Assembly (NCBI RefSeq): GCF_015352985.1
Contig: NZ_JACYXF010000021.1
Span: forward strand, 1 to 64,000
Direction of reading: 5' to 3'
Origin: Noviherbaspirillum malthae
GTDB taxonomy: Bacteria; Pseudomonadota; Gammaproteobacteria; Burkholderiales; Burkholderiaceae_D
DNA length: 64,000 nt
The translations under genes and the position numbers were made by a program. The number at the start of each line of letters is the position of its first letter. Position 1 is the stretch's first letter. A model generated the notes under the pieces. The model was not told where the DNA came from. It saw nothing but the letters and a program-made list of their open reading frames with translations, and made no database searches. This document shows, piece by piece, positions 62,491-64,000 of the stretch.

Positions 62491-64000
62491 TTAACTGCCT
62501 TCCAGGAAGCTCTTCAGCTTGTCGGAGCGGGACGGATGCCGAAGCTTGCGCAGTGCCTTGGCTTCTATCTGGCGAATGCGCTCGCGCGTCACGTCGAACT
62601 GCTTGCCAACCTCTTCCAAGGTATGGTCGGTCGACATTTCAATGCCGAAGCGCATGCGCAGCACCTTGGCTTCGCGCGGTGTGAGGGAATCGAGAACATC
62701 CTTGACCACGCCGCGCATCGATGCGTGCAGCGCCGCATCGGCCGGAGCCAGCGTGTTGTTGTCTTCGATGAAATCGCCAAGATGCGAATCGTCATCGTCA
62801 CCGATAGGCGTTTCCATGGAGATCGGTTCTTTTGCGATCTTCATGATCTTGCGGATCTTGTCTTCCGGCATTTCCATCTTGATCGCCAGCGTCGCGGGAT
62901 CAGGCTCGGCACCTGTCTCCTGCAGTATCTGGCGCGAGATGCGGTTCATCTTGTTGATCGTTTCGATCATGTGCACCGGAATACGGATCGTGCGCGCCTG
63001 GTCCGCGATCGAGCGGGTAATGGCCTGACGGATCCACCATGTCGCGTAAGTCGAAAACTTGTAGCCGCGTCGGTATTCGAACTTGTCCACCGCCTTCATC
63101 AGGCCGATATTGCCTTCCTGGATCAGGTCGAGGAACTGCAGGCCGCGGTTGGTATATTTCTTCGCGATCGAGATCACCAGACGCAGGTTGGCCTCCGTCA
63201 TTTCGCGCTTGGCCTTGCGCGCCTTCATCTCACCTGCAGCCATCTTCTTGTTGATGTTGCGAAGATCAGGCAAAGGCAGCACGACGCGCGCCTGTAGGTC
63301 GATCAGCTTTTGCTGGAGTTCCTTAATAGTCGGCACGTTGCGGCCGAGGACGGCGCTGTAGGAGTGATTGCCCGCGACTTCGCCATCGATCCAGTCGAGG
63401 TTGGTCTCGTTGCCCGGGAAAACCTTGATGAAATGAGCACGCGGCATGCCGCAGCGGTTGACCGCGACATCAAGAATCTGCTTCTCGATGTGACGCACTT
63501 CATCGACCTGCCCGCGCAGGGTATCGCAAAGTTTCTCGACGAATTTCGCGGTGAAGCGGATCGACAGCAGCTCGTTCGAGATCGTTTCCTGGGCCTTGAC
63601 GTAGGGCTTGGAGTTGTAGCCTTCCTTCTCGTAGGCCTTGCGCATCTTGTCGAACTGGCTCGAAATCTCTTCGAACTTGGCGAGCGAATCGCGCTTGAGC
63701 TGCTCAAGCTGCTCGGCGGAGAAACCGGCTGCGCCGCCGCCACTGTTTTCCTCTTCCTCTTCGTCTTCTTCCTCGTCGTCCTCTTCGTCCTCGTCTTCAT
63801 CGGAAGCGGCGGCAACCGGCGGAGGCGCCACGTCTTCGGAGGCGTTCGGATCGACGAGGCCGTCCACGATCTCGTCAACCTTGATCTCTTCCTTTTCAAT
63901 GCGGGAAGCTGCCGCCAGGATTTCGGCGATCGTGGTCGGACAGGCGGAAATCGCCTGGATCATGTCCTTGAGGCCGTCTTCGATACGCTTGGCGATTTCG
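62491..64000 (-). CDS. rpoD: RNA polymerase primary sigma factor, C-terminal 503 codons (runs off the right edge)
   Basis: This is the housekeeping sigma factor. Regions in order: part of 1.2 at the edge (EIAKRIEDGLKDMIQAISAC), a long acidic insert (DEDEDEEDDEEEDEEEEE near the N-terminal part), the non-conserved region, then 2.1-2.4 with DLIQEGNIGLMKAVDKFEYR and YKFSTYATWWIRQAITRSIA, 3, and 4.2 with TLEEVGKQFDVTRERIRQIE. The ATG at 63963 is internal: the frame stays open to the window end and the residues before it are conserved sigma70 sequence. The last residues are KLKSFLEGS. Confidence 0.97.
   Translation of the reverse strand, partial: EIAKRIEDGLKDMIQAISACPTTIAEILAAASRIEKEEIKVDEIVDGLVDPNASEDVAPPPVAAASDEDEDEEDDEEEDEEEEENSGGGAAGFSAEQLEQLKRDSLAKFEEISSQFDKMRKAYEKEGYNSKPYVKAQETISNELLSIRFTAKFVEKLCDTLRGQVDEVRHIEKQILDVAVNRCGMPRAHFIKVFPGNETNLDWIDGEVAGNHSYSAVLGRNVPTIKELQQKLIDLQARVVLPLPDLRNINKKMAAGEMKARKAKREMTEANLRLVISIAKKYTNRGLQFLDLIQEGNIGLMKAVDKFEYRRGYKFSTYATWWIRQAITRSIADQARTIRIPVHMIETINKMNRISRQILQETGAEPDPATLAIKMEMPEDKIRKIMKIAKEPISMETPIGDDDDSHLGDFIEDNNTLAPADAALHASMRGVVKDVLDSLTPREAKVLRMRFGIEMSTDHTLEEVGKQFDVTRERIRQIEAKALRKLRHPSRSDKLKSFLEGS

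Noticed and set aside
62491..63963. ATG 63963 as the start of rpoD
   Set aside because: The frame stays open to the window end and the preceding residues EIAKRIEDGLKD belong to conserved sigma70 sequence, so this ATG is internal.

Overview
The window looks like a chromosomal segment of a betaproteobacterium of the order Burkholderiales, most likely family Oxalobacteraceae. This rests on the style of DnaE, RpoD with an acidic insert, GluQ, RhlE and TrhO, the GC-rich coding bias, and the many DUF4214 exoproteins. Genus and species cannot be fixed from the sequence alone. Housekeeping genes sit at the edges: a partial VgrG, dnaE and trhO on the left; pirin, gluQ, rhlE, a RES-Xre toxin-antitoxin pair, a histidine kinase, an AraC regulator, tRNA(CAT) and a partial rpoD on the right. 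Between them, about 6.6-55 kb, lies an accessory region devoted to the cell surface.

Layout. 6.6-11.2 kb: a complete type I secretion operon (ABC ATPase, HlyD-type adaptor, TolC-type channel). 12-20.6 kb: a TbpB-like lipoprotein behind a 32-codon upstream ORF, a small beta-barrel protein, a chemoreceptor, a PilZ protein, a degenerate receiver protein and small unknowns. 20.8-40.7 kb: six DUF4214 proteins. They are an M10 metalloprotease, a trypsin-like protease, two proteins with unknown N-termini, an FG-GAP lipoprotein and a 957-residue S-layer-like protein. Interleaved are a GtrABC-like glycosylation trio and an O-GlcNAc-transferase-like (GT41) enzyme next to the S-layer-like gene. 41-47.4 kb: a signalling cluster with a FecR-domain protein divergent from a CHASE2 adenylate cyclase, a TPR/beta-barrel protein, VanZ and a CRP-family regulator. 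47.8-55 kb: an ABC-type polysaccharide export operon (Wzm, Wzt with C-terminal domain, FkbM methyltransferase, triple-domain glycosyltransferase).

How the parts may work together. The sequence TGTGACGGTTATCACA, a perfect CRP-type operator (TGTGA-N6-TCACA), occurs identically upstream of the type I secretion operon and of the S-layer-like gene. A close variant precedes the FecR gene. The CRP-family protein in the window keeps the cAMP-binding residues and the SRETVTR recognition helix expected to read TGTGA. The two identical sites are also each accompanied by TGTGG direct repeats exactly 20 bp apart. I infer a local circuit: a CHASE2 cyclase makes cAMP, CRP binds, and the secretion machine and its main surface cargo are made together, with surface glycosylation nearby. 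The DUF4214 proteins lack Sec signals (except the lipoprotein), and four end in a nearly identical DUF4214 module, so they are the likely cargo.

Other notable features: six copies of a CCCTAGGAAGG-plus-terminator-hairpin element that may be a small RNA family, a MITE-like repeat with ATACCAAT ends, a large inverted intergenic repeat, and a perfect 25-bp hairpin after the glycosyltransferase gene.
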